A stretch of DNA of 64,000 nucleotides from a candidate division Hyd24-12 bacterium UBA6080 (lineage in GTDB: Bacteria; Fermentibacterota; Fermentibacteria; Fermentibacterales; JCC-6), in the NCBI GenBank assembly GCA_002436025.1, contig DIXM01000001.1, positions 124,001-188,000 on the forward strand, in the 5' to 3' direction. The notes beneath the pieces were generated by a model. It worked only from the letters and a program-made list of their open reading frames with translations. It searched no databases and was not told the DNA's origin. This document shows positions 8,534 to 15,721 of this stretch, in pieces (the stretch's first letter is position 1; every line of letters begins with the position of its first letter). Made by a program: the position numbers and the translations under genes.

Positions 8534-9287
8534 TGGTTACGCCCCCGAGGGTTGCAGAGCCCTCGACGCTTTCAGTGCGTCTCACCCGAAGAAGACAGCC
8601 TGCGCGGCCCGCAAGACCACCGGCGGCACAGATGACCGTATCCGCCATCTCGCATCCTGGAAGCATTGGCTTCCCCGCCCCCGTGGGCCGTTTCCAGATG
8701 AGGGTCACTGAGTTCTCAGTGCTTTCCACCGTGAGCAGGCCGGTGCCCCCAAGACACAGCACCGACCAGGTGGCCATTCCCAGAAGGGCTCCGTACGCTG
8801 CCGCGGGGTCACGGTTGCCGGGCACTGCCATGCTGTCGAGTGCGGAAAGGCCAGTGGTGTCTATGCTCCTTCCGCATGCCAGTGTTATGAACCTGGCAAG
8901 CCTTGCCAGTGGCGAAACCGAAGTGGCGGCCCTTTCGAGGTTGGGATGCGTTGCTTCGGAGAGATCCCTGAGAAACCTTGTTACCCCTCCGGCTGCTTCA
9001 GCTGCGTCCCTCACCTTGGGGATGGCACGGTTCACGTTGTCGGGCAGGAACATCGAAGCAAGTTCGGCGTTCCCCAGGACACCCACGAGCATGTTGTTGA
9101 TGTTGTGAATGTGATATGGCAGAAGAAGGCCAACGAATGAATTGGCCGTCATCCTCTGGTTGCCTGGCTCCGATGCGGCCCTCATTACCGGCATCTGTTC
9201 GGGGGTAAGGCCTTCCATGGTCAATCCCGGAAGATCGTCCCTGCCGAACCCGATCCTGAAACCGTCAGAGGTTTCGATAAAGCTCAT
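8523..9287 (-). CDS. Histidine-kinase-like protein with DHp-type helix and degenerate C-terminal domain
   Basis: The 254-residue protein has no input domain. Residues 57-80 (YHIHNINNMLVG, then VLGNAEL) closely resemble the H-box helix of sensor kinases, where HDxNNxLxxIxGNAEL is usual, with His61 as the possible phosphoacceptor. A second helix follows (AAGGVTRFLRDL). The C-terminal ~120 residues should hold the ATP-binding domain but no clear N, G1 or G2 box is visible. It may therefore be a phosphotransferase similar in layout to ChpT, or a pseudokinase. The start at 9287 follows AGGGGAGGG and overlaps rarA (ATGA). Its 3' end overlaps rnr by 11 bases. Confidence 0.65.
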   Translation of the reverse strand: MSFIETSDGFRIGFGRDDLPGLTMEGLTPEQMPVMRAASEPGNQRMTANSFVGLLLPYHIHNINNMLVGVLGNAELASMFLPDNVNRAIPKVRDAAEAAGGVTRFLRDLSEATHPNLERAATSVSPLARLARFITLACGRSIDTTGLSALDSMAVPGNRDPAAAYGALLGMATWSVLCLGGTGLLTVESTENSVTLIWKRPTGAGKPMLPGCEMADTVICAAGGLAGRAGCLLRVRRTESVEGSATLGGVTNAG

Positions 9288-10600
9288 TCCCTCCCCTTTC
9301 GCCTGGCGGCGCTCCTTCTTTCTTTCCAATCAGCAAGAATTTCCGATATGCGTTCCTCCCGGCCCCTGTTTCCGGGGATGTAGATCTCCTGCTCCGAAAG
9401 ACCGTCCGGGAAGTTGGGGTGGGTCACCAGCCCTTCCTCCGAATCATGGGCGTACTGGTAACCCTTTCCGTAATCGAGAACCTTCATCAGCTCTGTGGTG
9501 GCGTTTCGAAGGTGATGGGGCACGGGAAGGCTGCCCTTCTCTTCGGCGAGCTTCACTGCCCTTCCCCATGCCGTGTACACCGAGTTGGATTTGGGGGCCA
9601 GAGCCAGATAGACAACAGCTTCAGCCAGGGCAAGATCACCCTCGGGAGAACCCAGGAACCGATAACAGTCAACCGCCCTCATGGCCACTGTCAGGGCTGA
9701 AGGATCGGCCATCCCGACGTCTTCGGTGGCGAACCTCACAACTCTGCGGCCGATGTAGAGGGGGTCATCGCCGGAACGGATCATACGGGCAAGCCAGTAG
9801 AGGGATGCATCCACATCACTGGAGCGCATGGACTTGTGTAATGCGCTGATATGGTTGTAGTGCTCCTCGCCGCTTCTATCGTAAAGAAGGGGTGCCGACT
9901 TCAGAACCTTCCTTGCTGCCTCAACCGTCACCTCTTCGCCGCCTGCGCTTCCAGCAACGGTTTCAAGCAGGTTCAGGGCACGTCTGGCGTCGCCGTCTGC
10001 GGCCATTGCCAGAACACTGAGCACTTCCGGGGGGATCCGAACCCTGTACCTCTGTGTGAAGATGGAGTGACCAAGTGCCCGCTCCATGAGAGTAAACAGG
10101 CTTTCATCGGTGATGGACCGAAGCACATGGACCGAGCATCTGCTTAAAAGAGGTGCGTTCACATGAAACGAAGGGTTCTCGGTCGTGGCTCCGCAGAGCC
10201 TTATGGTGCCGTTCTCCACATGTGGAAGAAACGCGTCCTGCTGAACGCGGTTGAACCTGTGGATCTCATCGACGAACAGCATTGTGGCGCCGCCGGTCTT
10301 TCGAAACTCGGCAGCTCTGGCGACGATTTTCCTGACGTCGGCCACACCACCGGTCACAGCGCTGAACCTCACGAAGGTTTCCCCGCCCCTGGCCGCCACG
10401 GCCAGGGCAAGGGTAGTCTTGCCGGTACCCGGTGGACCCCAGAGTATGAACGAACCCAGTGATCCGGTTTCAAGTGCTCTTCGAAAAGGCGCACCTGGCG
10501 CCAATAGATGTTCCTGACCAACGATGTCGTCGAGGCCGTCGGGTCTCAACGCTTCGGCGAGGGGGGTGTCGGATTGATTCTGAAAGAGGTTCTCGTTCAT
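9284..10600 (-). CDS. rarA: Replication-associated recombination protein A (MgsA/WRNIP1 AAA+ ATPase)
   Basis: RarA is an AAA+ ATPase related to clamp loaders that acts at stalled replication forks. The 438-residue protein starts MNENLFQNQ and carries LAEALRPDGLDDIVGQEHLL, Walker A GPPGTGKT (55-62), Walker B LFVDEIHRF, a sensor 1 region ATTENPSF and the C-terminal MgsA oligomerisation region (LYWLARMIRSGDDPLYIGRR). It is the first gene of the six-gene minus-strand operon. A second ATG three codons upstream (10609) overlaps the -10 box, so the downstream ATG is preferred. Confidence 0.93.
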   Translation of the reverse strand: MNENLFQNQSDTPLAEALRPDGLDDIVGQEHLLAPGAPFRRALETGSLGSFILWGPPGTGKTTLALAVAARGGETFVRFSAVTGGVADVRKIVARAAEFRKTGGATMLFVDEIHRFNRVQQDAFLPHVENGTIRLCGATTENPSFHVNAPLLSRCSVHVLRSITDESLFTLMERALGHSIFTQRYRVRIPPEVLSVLAMAADGDARRALNLLETVAGSAGGEEVTVEAARKVLKSAPLLYDRSGEEHYNHISALHKSMRSSDVDASLYWLARMIRSGDDPLYIGRRVVRFATEDVGMADPSALTVAMRAVDCYRFLGSPEGDLALAEAVVYLALAPKSNSVYTAWGRAVKLAEEKGSLPVPHHLRNATTELMKVLDYGKGYQYAHDSEEGLVTHPNFPDGLSEQEIYIPGNRGREERISEILADWKERRSAARRKGRE

Positions 10601-10607
10601 GGGAAGC

Positions 10608-10613
10608 ATTATA
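10608..10613 (-). promoter_or_regulatory. -10 element abutting the rarA start (possible leaderless transcript)
   Basis: A perfect TATAAT on the minus strand spans 10613-10608. Transcription seven bases downstream would begin at about 10601, immediately before the ATG at 10600. There is no convincing -35 box (TTGTAG at 20-base spacing is the best) and no Shine-Dalgarno. Confidence 0.45.
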
Positions 10614-10680
10614 GAAAGCCGCGGGAAAATCCGCTACAACACAGGGCGAATCGGTTTCTTTCCAACAGCAGGCAAAAAGA

Positions 10681-10708
10681 GGGGGGCAATCACTAGTGAC
10701 TGCCCCCC
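10681..10708. terminator. Strong intrinsic terminator (bidirectional)
   Basis: Two 8-base arms GGGGGGCA/TGCCCCCC are joined through an A/C mismatch to an inner TCACTAGTGA palindrome. T tracts follow on both strands. It ends the minus-strand lipoprotein operon before the rarA promoter. Confidence 0.9.
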
Positions 10709-10754
10709 TTTTCTTTACCTCAACAAACTAAACTATCTAAGTCCGTCCCCGAGG

Positions 10755-11747
10755 TTACTGAGGCTGCTGCTGCATGAGGCCCTGGAGCATCATGGCGGCG
10801 GGGATGGTCGTGGTGGCGGGGCCGGGAATGAGGTCTTCGGCGCCGTCAAAACCGTACCCGCTGACGTAGATACGTCCGCCTTCGTTCTCGGGGTCAAGCG
10901 GATCGGCAGATGCCTCGGCGAGGGGGAAGATGGGAAGTTCGCTGCTGAAGGCAAGGTTGATCGTGCCCTCGTCGGGATGGCTGATGGCAAGGGTGATGCA
11001 GCCGATGGTTTCATTGGCGACAGTAACATCCTCGAAATCAAGGACGAATTCAGCCTCCTGCACCTTGGTGAGGAATTCCTGGAAGCTGGAGTCGGAGTCG
11101 GCGGTGATCTGGGCACCGGCCTGGTCGAACATGTCGGGGTTCTGGGCGATCATGGACTCGACCATCTCAGGAACACCGGTCATGTCGATGGCGATGATCT
11201 CTTCCTCGGACTTGATCTTGATCATCTTGATGGAGCGGACGAAGGTCATCATGCGGGCGGGGTCATCCTCGGGCATGAAGAGCTGCGAGGTGTTGCCCTC
11301 GGCGAAATTGGTCTGAAGCCACGCAGTGGGGTCGTCGCCCATCTCGGCCATGAAGACCTGCATCTCGTCCTTGAGGGTGTCGAACATGGCCTGGTCGAGA
11401 AGGATCTGGAAAACCGTCTCTTCAACGGCGATCTGGTACCAGAGGCAGGTTACGCCCGCGACATCCTCGCTTCTGAGAATGGAGATGGAGAACTCGCCTT
11501 CGGCAGAATCGCTCCTGAAGGAGATCCACTGGCCGGGAGCGGCCTCGGGCATCTCGTCCATAACGGCGATGAAGTCTTCGGAAGCTTCCCCGAGAACGGC
11601 GTCAGCGTCGCCGATGACGGGTTCGTCCGGTGTGACGGTTTCCCCGTTGCCCTCATCGGCCACGGGGGCAGGGCCTTCGCCGCAGCCCGAGAAAAGAAGG
11701 GTTACCCCGAGAAGAAGGGCGATGATCATCGTGCGTCTGAAAAGCAT
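10755..11747 (-). CDS. Lipoprotein of unknown function
   Basis: The 330-residue protein starts at an ATG preceded by AAAGGAG. It has a signal peptide ending in the lipobox LFSGC (Cys at about residue 21), a linker rich in Glu, Thr and Pro, and a mixed alpha/beta body. The body is very acidic and Met-rich (for example DMTGVPEMVESM). No known family is recognised. It shares its start with the stop of the upstream membrane-protein gene (TGATG), so the two are probably coupled, and it ends before a strong terminator. Confidence 0.75.
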   Translation of the reverse strand: MLFRRTMIIALLLGVTLLFSGCGEGPAPVADEGNGETVTPDEPVIGDADAVLGEASEDFIAVMDEMPEAAPGQWISFRSDSAEGEFSISILRSEDVAGVTCLWYQIAVEETVFQILLDQAMFDTLKDEMQVFMAEMGDDPTAWLQTNFAEGNTSQLFMPEDDPARMMTFVRSIKMIKIKSEEEIIAIDMTGVPEMVESMIAQNPDMFDQAGAQITADSDSSFQEFLTKVQEAEFVLDFEDVTVANETIGCITLAISHPDEGTINLAFSSELPIFPLAEASADPLDPENEGGRIYVSGYGFDGAEDLIPGPATTTIPAAMMLQGLMQQQPQ

Positions 11748-12136
11748 CAGTTACTCCTTTCAACTTTGGTGAGCAAGGAAGACTGTTTCGCACCGCAAAC
11801 GCAGTGGCAGAAGCCATGGTAGATCGTGCAGATGCCACCGAGTATCGAGAAAAGCCCCCAGAACAGGGGAAAACCAAAAATGTGAGCAATGTCGGGTTTT
11901 GCGTATGGAAGAAGGTAGATGCCCAAAGTCGTGAGGAAACACCCGCAGGCAACGATCACGTGACCCAGCAGAACAGTGAGCCTGCGTCCACCCCGCCAAC
12001 CCGTCAGCACGAGGCATACACCTATCACAACCGGCACAAGCACCGAAGGATTGGAGCTCACGATGACTCCCCATATGCCTGCGACCGTGAGAGCCACTCC
12101 TATCCCGAAAGGAACCGGCGACTTCACCCTACTCAT
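11747..12136 (-). CDS. Small four-helix membrane protein
   Basis: The 129-residue protein has four predicted transmembrane segments (about 8-28, 31-48, 53-75 and 84-106). Each pair is separated by a short loop. The C-terminal tail carries a cysteine-rich CHCVCG motif near residue 110-115, which could bind a metal or form disulfides. It overlaps apt by 8 bases upstream and shares TGATG with the lipoprotein gene downstream. The lipoprotein and this protein may act together in the envelope, but the function is unknown. Confidence 0.6.
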   Translation of the reverse strand: MSRVKSPVPFGIGVALTVAGIWGVIVSSNPSVLVPVVIGVCLVLTGWRGGRRLTVLLGHVIVACGCFLTTLGIYLLPYAKPDIAHIFGFPLFWGLFSILGGICTIYHGFCHCVCGAKQSSLLTKVERSN

Positions 12137-12671
12137 CGACTTCGATCTCCATCAGGGAGTACACGGGCAATCCGGTCCTTCTCAGGTGTTCGGCGCCGCC
12201 CAGGGTTGTCAGGTCGATCATGAATGCCGCCGCCACAGGGGTTGAGCCGTCCCTCTTTATCAGTGAAGCGGCCGCAGCGGCGCTGCCGCCGGTTGCCACA
12301 AGGTCATCCACGATGAGAACCCTGCTCCCCTCTGGAACGGCGTTCCGGTGCATCTCGACGGTGTTCGTTCCGTATTCCAGCGAGTATTCCTGTGACAGCG
12401 TGTCGGCCGGGAGCTTGCCGGGTTTCCTGATGAGTACCAGCGGAATGCCCCTGCGGGCCGCAAGCACCGCCCCGAAGACGAACCCCCTGGATTCGATGGA
12501 GGCAACGGCGTTGAACTCAACACCGCCCAGAAGGTTCTCGAGGTGGGTGACAGCATCCCCCAGAGCCCCGGGATGGGCGAGCACCGTTGTGATGTCCTTG
12601 AACTGAATGCCCGGAATGGGAAAGTCCGGAACGTTCCTGATGAGACCTGCGAGCTGTTCAACGCTGAGCAT
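12129..12671 (-). CDS. apt: Adenine phosphoribosyltransferase
   Basis: Apt salvages adenine with PRPP to form AMP. The 180-residue protein has the family opening (IRNVPDFPIPGIQFKDITT), the SIESRGFVFGAVLA segment, the flexible-loop region RKPGKLPADT and the PRPP-binding motif VLIVDDLVATGGS. ATG at 12671 lies six bases after AAGGGA and is preferred to the adjacent GTG at 12674. It overlaps the LOG-like gene by 14 bases. Confidence 0.95.
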   Translation of the reverse strand: MLSVEQLAGLIRNVPDFPIPGIQFKDITTVLAHPGALGDAVTHLENLLGGVEFNAVASIESRGFVFGAVLAARRGIPLVLIRKPGKLPADTLSQEYSLEYGTNTVEMHRNAVPEGSRVLIVDDLVATGGSAAAAASLIKRDGSTPVAAAFMIDLTTLGGAEHLRRTGLPVYSLMEIEVDE

Positions 12672-13125
12672 CACGGTTCCCTTCCGCTTCTCTTACGAAC
12701 TTCATTATCTCATCAACTGTCTTCACGGGAGTCACGCCGGGGACCGAAGACCACTCCCCCATGGCGCAGACGGGTTTTCCGGCCTGCAATGCGAAAGCTA
12801 TCTCGGACAGCGTTCCGTAGCCCCCGTCGAGGGCGCACACTACGAAACCCGAAAGAACAACGGCCCTGTTCCGTGCAGAACCCGTCCCCGTGGGTATGGG
12901 GATACCCACGAACGGATTGGCGTCTTGAGGCCTGTCCCCCGGAAGGATACCCACGGTGACGCCCCCCCTGGACGCAGCGCCCTGACAGACAGCAGCCATC
13001 ACTCCCCCCAGCCCGCCGCAAACCACTGCGTAACCGCAGGCGGCAAGCTCCACGCCCAGAAGCCTGGCGGCATCCAGAACGGAGGATTGCGCGGATGCCC
13101 CCCCAATGACACTGACAAACTTCAT
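12658..13125 (-). CDS. LOG-like (TIGR00725) nucleotide-binding protein
   Basis: The 155-residue protein has a Rossmann-like fold of the LOG/lysine-decarboxylase-like superfamily. It begins FVSVIGGASA and contains a glycine-rich VVCGGLGGVMAAVCQGA loop, a GTGSARNRAVV segment and ALDGGYGTLSEIAFAL, equivalent to the PGGxGTxxE signature of LOG phosphoribohydrolases. The first two glycines of that motif are shifted, which is typical of the TIGR00725 branch. A nucleotide 5'-monophosphate phosphoribohydrolase role is possible, and adjacency to apt would fit purine handling. The start at 13125 follows TTGGAG. Confidence 0.75.
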   Translation of the reverse strand: MKFVSVIGGASAQSSVLDAARLLGVELAACGYAVVCGGLGGVMAAVCQGAASRGGVTVGILPGDRPQDANPFVGIPIPTGTGSARNRAVVLSGFVVCALDGGYGTLSEIAFALQAGKPVCAMGEWSSVPGVTPVKTVDEIMKFVREAEGNRDAQR

Positions 13126-13143
13126 CCGCACTCCAAGGAAAAG

Positions 13144-13221
13144 TGGTCGGGGCGAGAGGATTCGAACCTCCGGCCTCCTAGTCCCGAACCAGGCGCGCTA
13201 ACCGGACTGCGCTACGCCCCG
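13144..13221 (-). tRNA. tRNA-Pro (anticodon CGG)
   Basis: The acceptor stem CGGGGCG/CGCCCCG closes the cloverleaf. The anticodon stem CCTGG/CTAGG has loop TTCGGGA, which gives anticodon CGG. The T arm is GGAGG-TTCGAAT-CCTCT. The 3' CCA is encoded (13146-13144) after discriminator A. Confidence 0.95.
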
Positions 13222-13241
13222 ACGACCAACAGGGGACAAAT

Positions 13242-13766
13242 CTAAAGAAGAAAGCCCAAAGCCGCAAATACTCCTGTCACGATAAGCATGACCACCGCCC
13301 CCGCACCGCAGACACCCAGGGCAATCGATGGGAGGGCAAGCCTGCGGGGGATGTCGAAAAGGAAGGCGGCCATGGCCCCCGTCCAGGCGCCTGTGAAGGG
13401 AAGGGGGATGGCCACGAAAACAGCGAGTCCAAGAGCCCTGTACTTCTGAACGTTGGCTCCGGCCTTCCTTCTCGTTCTCTCGAAGAGCCATTTGAAAAAC
13501 CTGTCAAAGAGCCTCCAGCGGCTCAGCCATCCGCTCACGGGTCCGAGGAACCACAGAATGAAAGGGACCGGTATCATGTTCCCGGCCACTGCAAGCAGAT
13601 ACACCTTCCACCACGGCCATTGCCACGAATCGGCCATAAGCGTCATGGCCACCGGAATGCTTGCCCTGAGCTCGGTCAGCGGAAGAGCGGAGATGAGAAG
13701 CATGGTGAGTTCCCCGGGCAACCCCGACATCCAGCGCAGAACGGCGAGCGAGACGGTTTCACCCAT
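13242..13766 (-). CDS. COG2426-type integral membrane protein (putative small multidrug export protein)
   Basis: The 174-residue protein has about four to five hydrophobic segments. It shows the COG2426 family features: LLISALPLTELRASIPVAM near the N-terminus, a PVPFILWFLGPV segment, a basic cytoplasmic loop (KWLFERTRRKAG), then VAIPLPFTGAWTGAMAAFL. The family is named as a putative exporter but has no confirmed substrate. The start at 13766 follows GGGG and lies 8 bases inside pcm; the frame has 12 further upstream codons in pcm. It is followed by the tRNA-Pro(CGG) gene. Confidence 0.8.
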   Translation of the reverse strand: MGETVSLAVLRWMSGLPGELTMLLISALPLTELRASIPVAMTLMADSWQWPWWKVYLLAVAGNMIPVPFILWFLGPVSGWLSRWRLFDRFFKWLFERTRRKAGANVQKYRALGLAVFVAIPLPFTGAWTGAMAAFLFDIPRRLALPSIALGVCGAGAVVMLIVTGVFAALGFLL

Positions 13767-14403
13767 TCCAGCCCCCTTTCCCAACCAGGGGCACGAATGC
13801 ACACTGAAAGGTTTCCCTTTCCTCCATACCCGACTCCCCCTTACTTAGAACTGTGAATGTCTGGGTGTTCCGGTCACCCACCGGTATTCCTGCAAGCCCC
13901 CCGGTCTTAAGCTGGGCCGCAACATCCCGGGGAAGGGATGGGGCGCCGGCGCTGTAAAGCACTGCATCGTATGGCGCAAGGGCCGGCCAGCCCAGAGATC
14001 CGTCGCCGAAGTGCACCACGGCGTTCCTGATGCCGATCCTGTCGAAGAGCACCCTGGAGGAATTCACTAGCCCAAGGACCGTCTCCACGCAAACGACCCT
14101 GTCGAACAGGTGGGAGGCGACGGCTGCAAGGTATCCGCTTCCGCTGCCGACCTCGAGCAGCAACCCCCCGAAGGCCTTGGAAACCGCTGAGAGCATTCTC
14201 AGCACGGTGGCGGGCTTGCTGATGGTCTGGCCGAAGCCGATGGGCAGTGCAGCGTCGGTGTAGGCAAGATGCGCGAATGCGGGGCTCACGAAGAGATCAC
14301 GGGGGGTCTGAGCCATTGCTTCTATAACCCTGGGATCAGCCTCGGGGTACAGCTGTCCAAGGCGGCGCGAAAGCTCACCTGCAGCATAAAGGTGATTTTG
14401 CAT
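13759..14403 (-). CDS. pcm: Protein-L-isoaspartate O-methyltransferase
   Basis: Pcm methylates isoaspartyl residues with S-adenosylmethionine to start repair of aged proteins. The 214-residue protein has the FGQTISKPATV segment, SAM-binding motif I (LLEVGSGSGYLAA), the VVCVET acidic residue that contacts ribose, and the HFGDGSLGWP and YDAVLYSAGA motifs. The length is normal. It starts directly after a terminator that follows tRNA-Pro(GGG), and it is coupled to the COG2426 membrane-protein gene downstream. Confidence 0.92.
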   Translation of the reverse strand: MQNHLYAAGELSRRLGQLYPEADPRVIEAMAQTPRDLFVSPAFAHLAYTDAALPIGFGQTISKPATVLRMLSAVSKAFGGLLLEVGSGSGYLAAVASHLFDRVVCVETVLGLVNSSRVLFDRIGIRNAVVHFGDGSLGWPALAPYDAVLYSAGAPSLPRDVAAQLKTGGLAGIPVGDRNTQTFTVLSKGESGMEERETFQCAFVPLVGKGGWNG

Positions 14404-14418
14404 CGGGTCTCCCTGTTG

Positions 14419-14444
14419 AAAAAGAGGCCCGAAGGCCTCTTTTT
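14419..14444 (-). terminator. Intrinsic terminator after tRNA-Pro(GGG)
   Basis: A perfect 11-bp stem (AAAAAGAGGCC/GGCCTCTTTTT) with a CGAA loop begins four bases past the tRNA 3' end. On the minus strand it ends in a T run. It lies just upstream of pcm, so it separates or attenuates transcription into pcm. Confidence 0.9.
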
Positions 14445-14447
14445 ACC

Positions 14448-14524
14448 TGGTCGGGGCGACTGGATTCGAACCAGCGACCACTTGAACCCCATTCAAGTGC
14501 GCTACCGGACTGCGCTACGCCCCG
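14448..14524 (-). tRNA. tRNA-Pro (anticodon GGG)
   Basis: The acceptor stem is CGGGGCG/CGCCCCG. The anticodon stem CTTGA/TCAAG has loop ATGGGGT, which gives anticodon GGG. The T arm is GCTGG-TTCGAAT-CCAGT, and CCA is encoded. Its acceptor and D arms are nearly identical to those of the tRNA-Pro 1.2 kb away, consistent with duplication. Confidence 0.95.
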
Positions 14525-14538
14525 GCGGAGCCGTAATC

Positions 14539-14934
14539 CTAATCCTGCCCACCGCCTCCGTCAACCTTCATGGGGTCGCTCGAGAGCACCCTGATGATGT
14601 CGCGGAGTTCGCTTCGGACGGAATCCAGACCGTCATCCGGCTCATCTCCGGCGGGCGCCTGCTCGGGTTCGAGTTCAAGCGCCATCTGGCCCTGAACCTT
14701 TTTCATGTCCTCGAGCTTCTTCTTTGCGCCGTCGATGGTGTACCCCTCATCATACAGCAGTTTCTTTATGTACTGCAGCGTGCGAACATCTCCGGGTCTG
14801 TAAACCCTGTTGCCCGCCTTGTTCTTGTGAGGGTTGAGCATGGGAAAGGCCGTCTCCCAGTACCTGAGAACATGGGGTTTGAGGTCAAGGATCCTGCAAA
14901 CCTCACTGATGGGGTAATAAAGCTTCTCATTCAT
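14539..14934 (-). CDS. MerR-family transcriptional regulator
   Basis: The 131-residue protein has an N-terminal MerR helix-turn-helix (residues 5-72: YYPISEVCRILDLKPHVLRYWE, then NRVYRPGDVRTLQYIKKLL). A short coiled coil (YTIDGAKKKLEDMKKV) and an acidic tail with a C-terminal helix follow. No cysteine-based metal site is present, so it belongs to the small stand-alone class whose effectors are unknown. It overlaps the J-domain gene by 4 bases (ATGA), so the two proteins are co-produced. HspR-like control of chaperone genes is possible because its neighbour is a J-protein. Confidence 0.85.
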   Translation of the reverse strand: MNEKLYYPISEVCRILDLKPHVLRYWETAFPMLNPHKNKAGNRVYRPGDVRTLQYIKKLLYDEGYTIDGAKKKLEDMKKVQGQMALELEPEQAPAGDEPDDGLDSVRSELRDIIRVLSSDPMKVDGGGGQD

Positions 14935-15719
14935 TTTTTCCGCCCCCGGAAAAGCTTCTTCCAGATCGGAGAACCCTTGCCCTCGAGCTTGTCGAGGTCC
15001 TCCAACGCCTTTCTGGCGCCCTCATGATCCTCCTGCCAGGATAATGCGTTCTCAAAGCTCTTTCTTGCAAGAGCGAACTGCTCCGCTTTCGTGTAAACCT
15101 TTCCGAGGAGGAAGTGGTTCTCGGGGTTGAAGTACTCGGCCTCACACGCCGCCTTCATGAATTCTGCGGCCTCACGCAGCCTTCCCCTGCCGTCGGCGGC
15201 CATCGCCTGCATCCGCCGAACCTCGGGGTCTTTGGGGAATGCCATCGACGCCTTGTTGAGAAGGTCGCCCGACTTCCAGAAATCCCCCCCCCGGATCAGC
15301 TTGCCCGCGGCGGCCTTGATCCTGGCAAGAGTGCGTGGGTCCATGGCGCCACCGGGTCTGGGAACATCAACAGTTTCGACCCGGCGCTTATTCTCCTGAA
15401 CAGGCGCCTGCTCTTCAGGGACTTCCTCTTCTGCGGACTCTTCCCGTGGGACGGGCTCGCCGGTTACCACCGGTTCGGGCTCCCAGGGCATTGTCTCGGC
15501 TATTTCCTCGTCGTACTTCTCCCGTTCAGCGGGATCGCTCAGGACGAGGTATGCCTCGTTGATCCTGGCGAACTTCGAGACCGTCTCGGGTGAATCACCT
15601 GCAACATCCGGGTGAAGCTTCCTTGCGAGCTCGAAGTAAGCCAGGTCAACGTCTTCCCTGGATGCCCTTCTTCCGATCCCAAGAACCTGGTAGTGACTGC
15701 CGTAGGAGTCCGGGGGCAT
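14931..15719 (-). CDS. J-domain (DnaJ-like) protein with C-terminal TPR-like repeats
   Basis: The 262-residue protein opens with a J domain (residues 8-72) that has the HPD motif at 36-38 and SDPAEREKYDE at its end. An acidic Pro/Glu linker follows. The C-terminal half (about 130-250) has TPR-like helical pairs (FWKSGDLLNKAS, REAAEFMKAACEAEYFNPENHFLLGKVY, ALARKSFENAL). It probably recruits DnaK to particular clients. The start at 15719 follows GAGG three bases after the carboxypeptidase stop. The open frame extends 33 codons upstream, but that part lies inside the carboxypeptidase gene. Confidence 0.85.
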   Translation of the reverse strand: MPPDSYGSHYQVLGIGRRASREDVDLAYFELARKLHPDVAGDSPETVSKFARINEAYLVLSDPAEREKYDEEIAETMPWEPEPVVTGEPVPREESAEEEVPEEQAPVQENKRRVETVDVPRPGGAMDPRTLARIKAAAGKLIRGGDFWKSGDLLNKASMAFPKDPEVRRMQAMAADGRGRLREAAEFMKAACEAEYFNPENHFLLGKVYTKAEQFALARKSFENALSWQEDHEGARKALEDLDKLEGKGSPIWKKLFRGRKK

Positions 15720-15721
15720 CC

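Noticed and set aside
10599..11822. Long plus-strand open frame opposite the lipoprotein
   Set aside because: It is a shadow of the minus-strand lipoprotein gene. It has no signal, domain or ribosome-binding site, and it runs through the terminator at 10681-10708.
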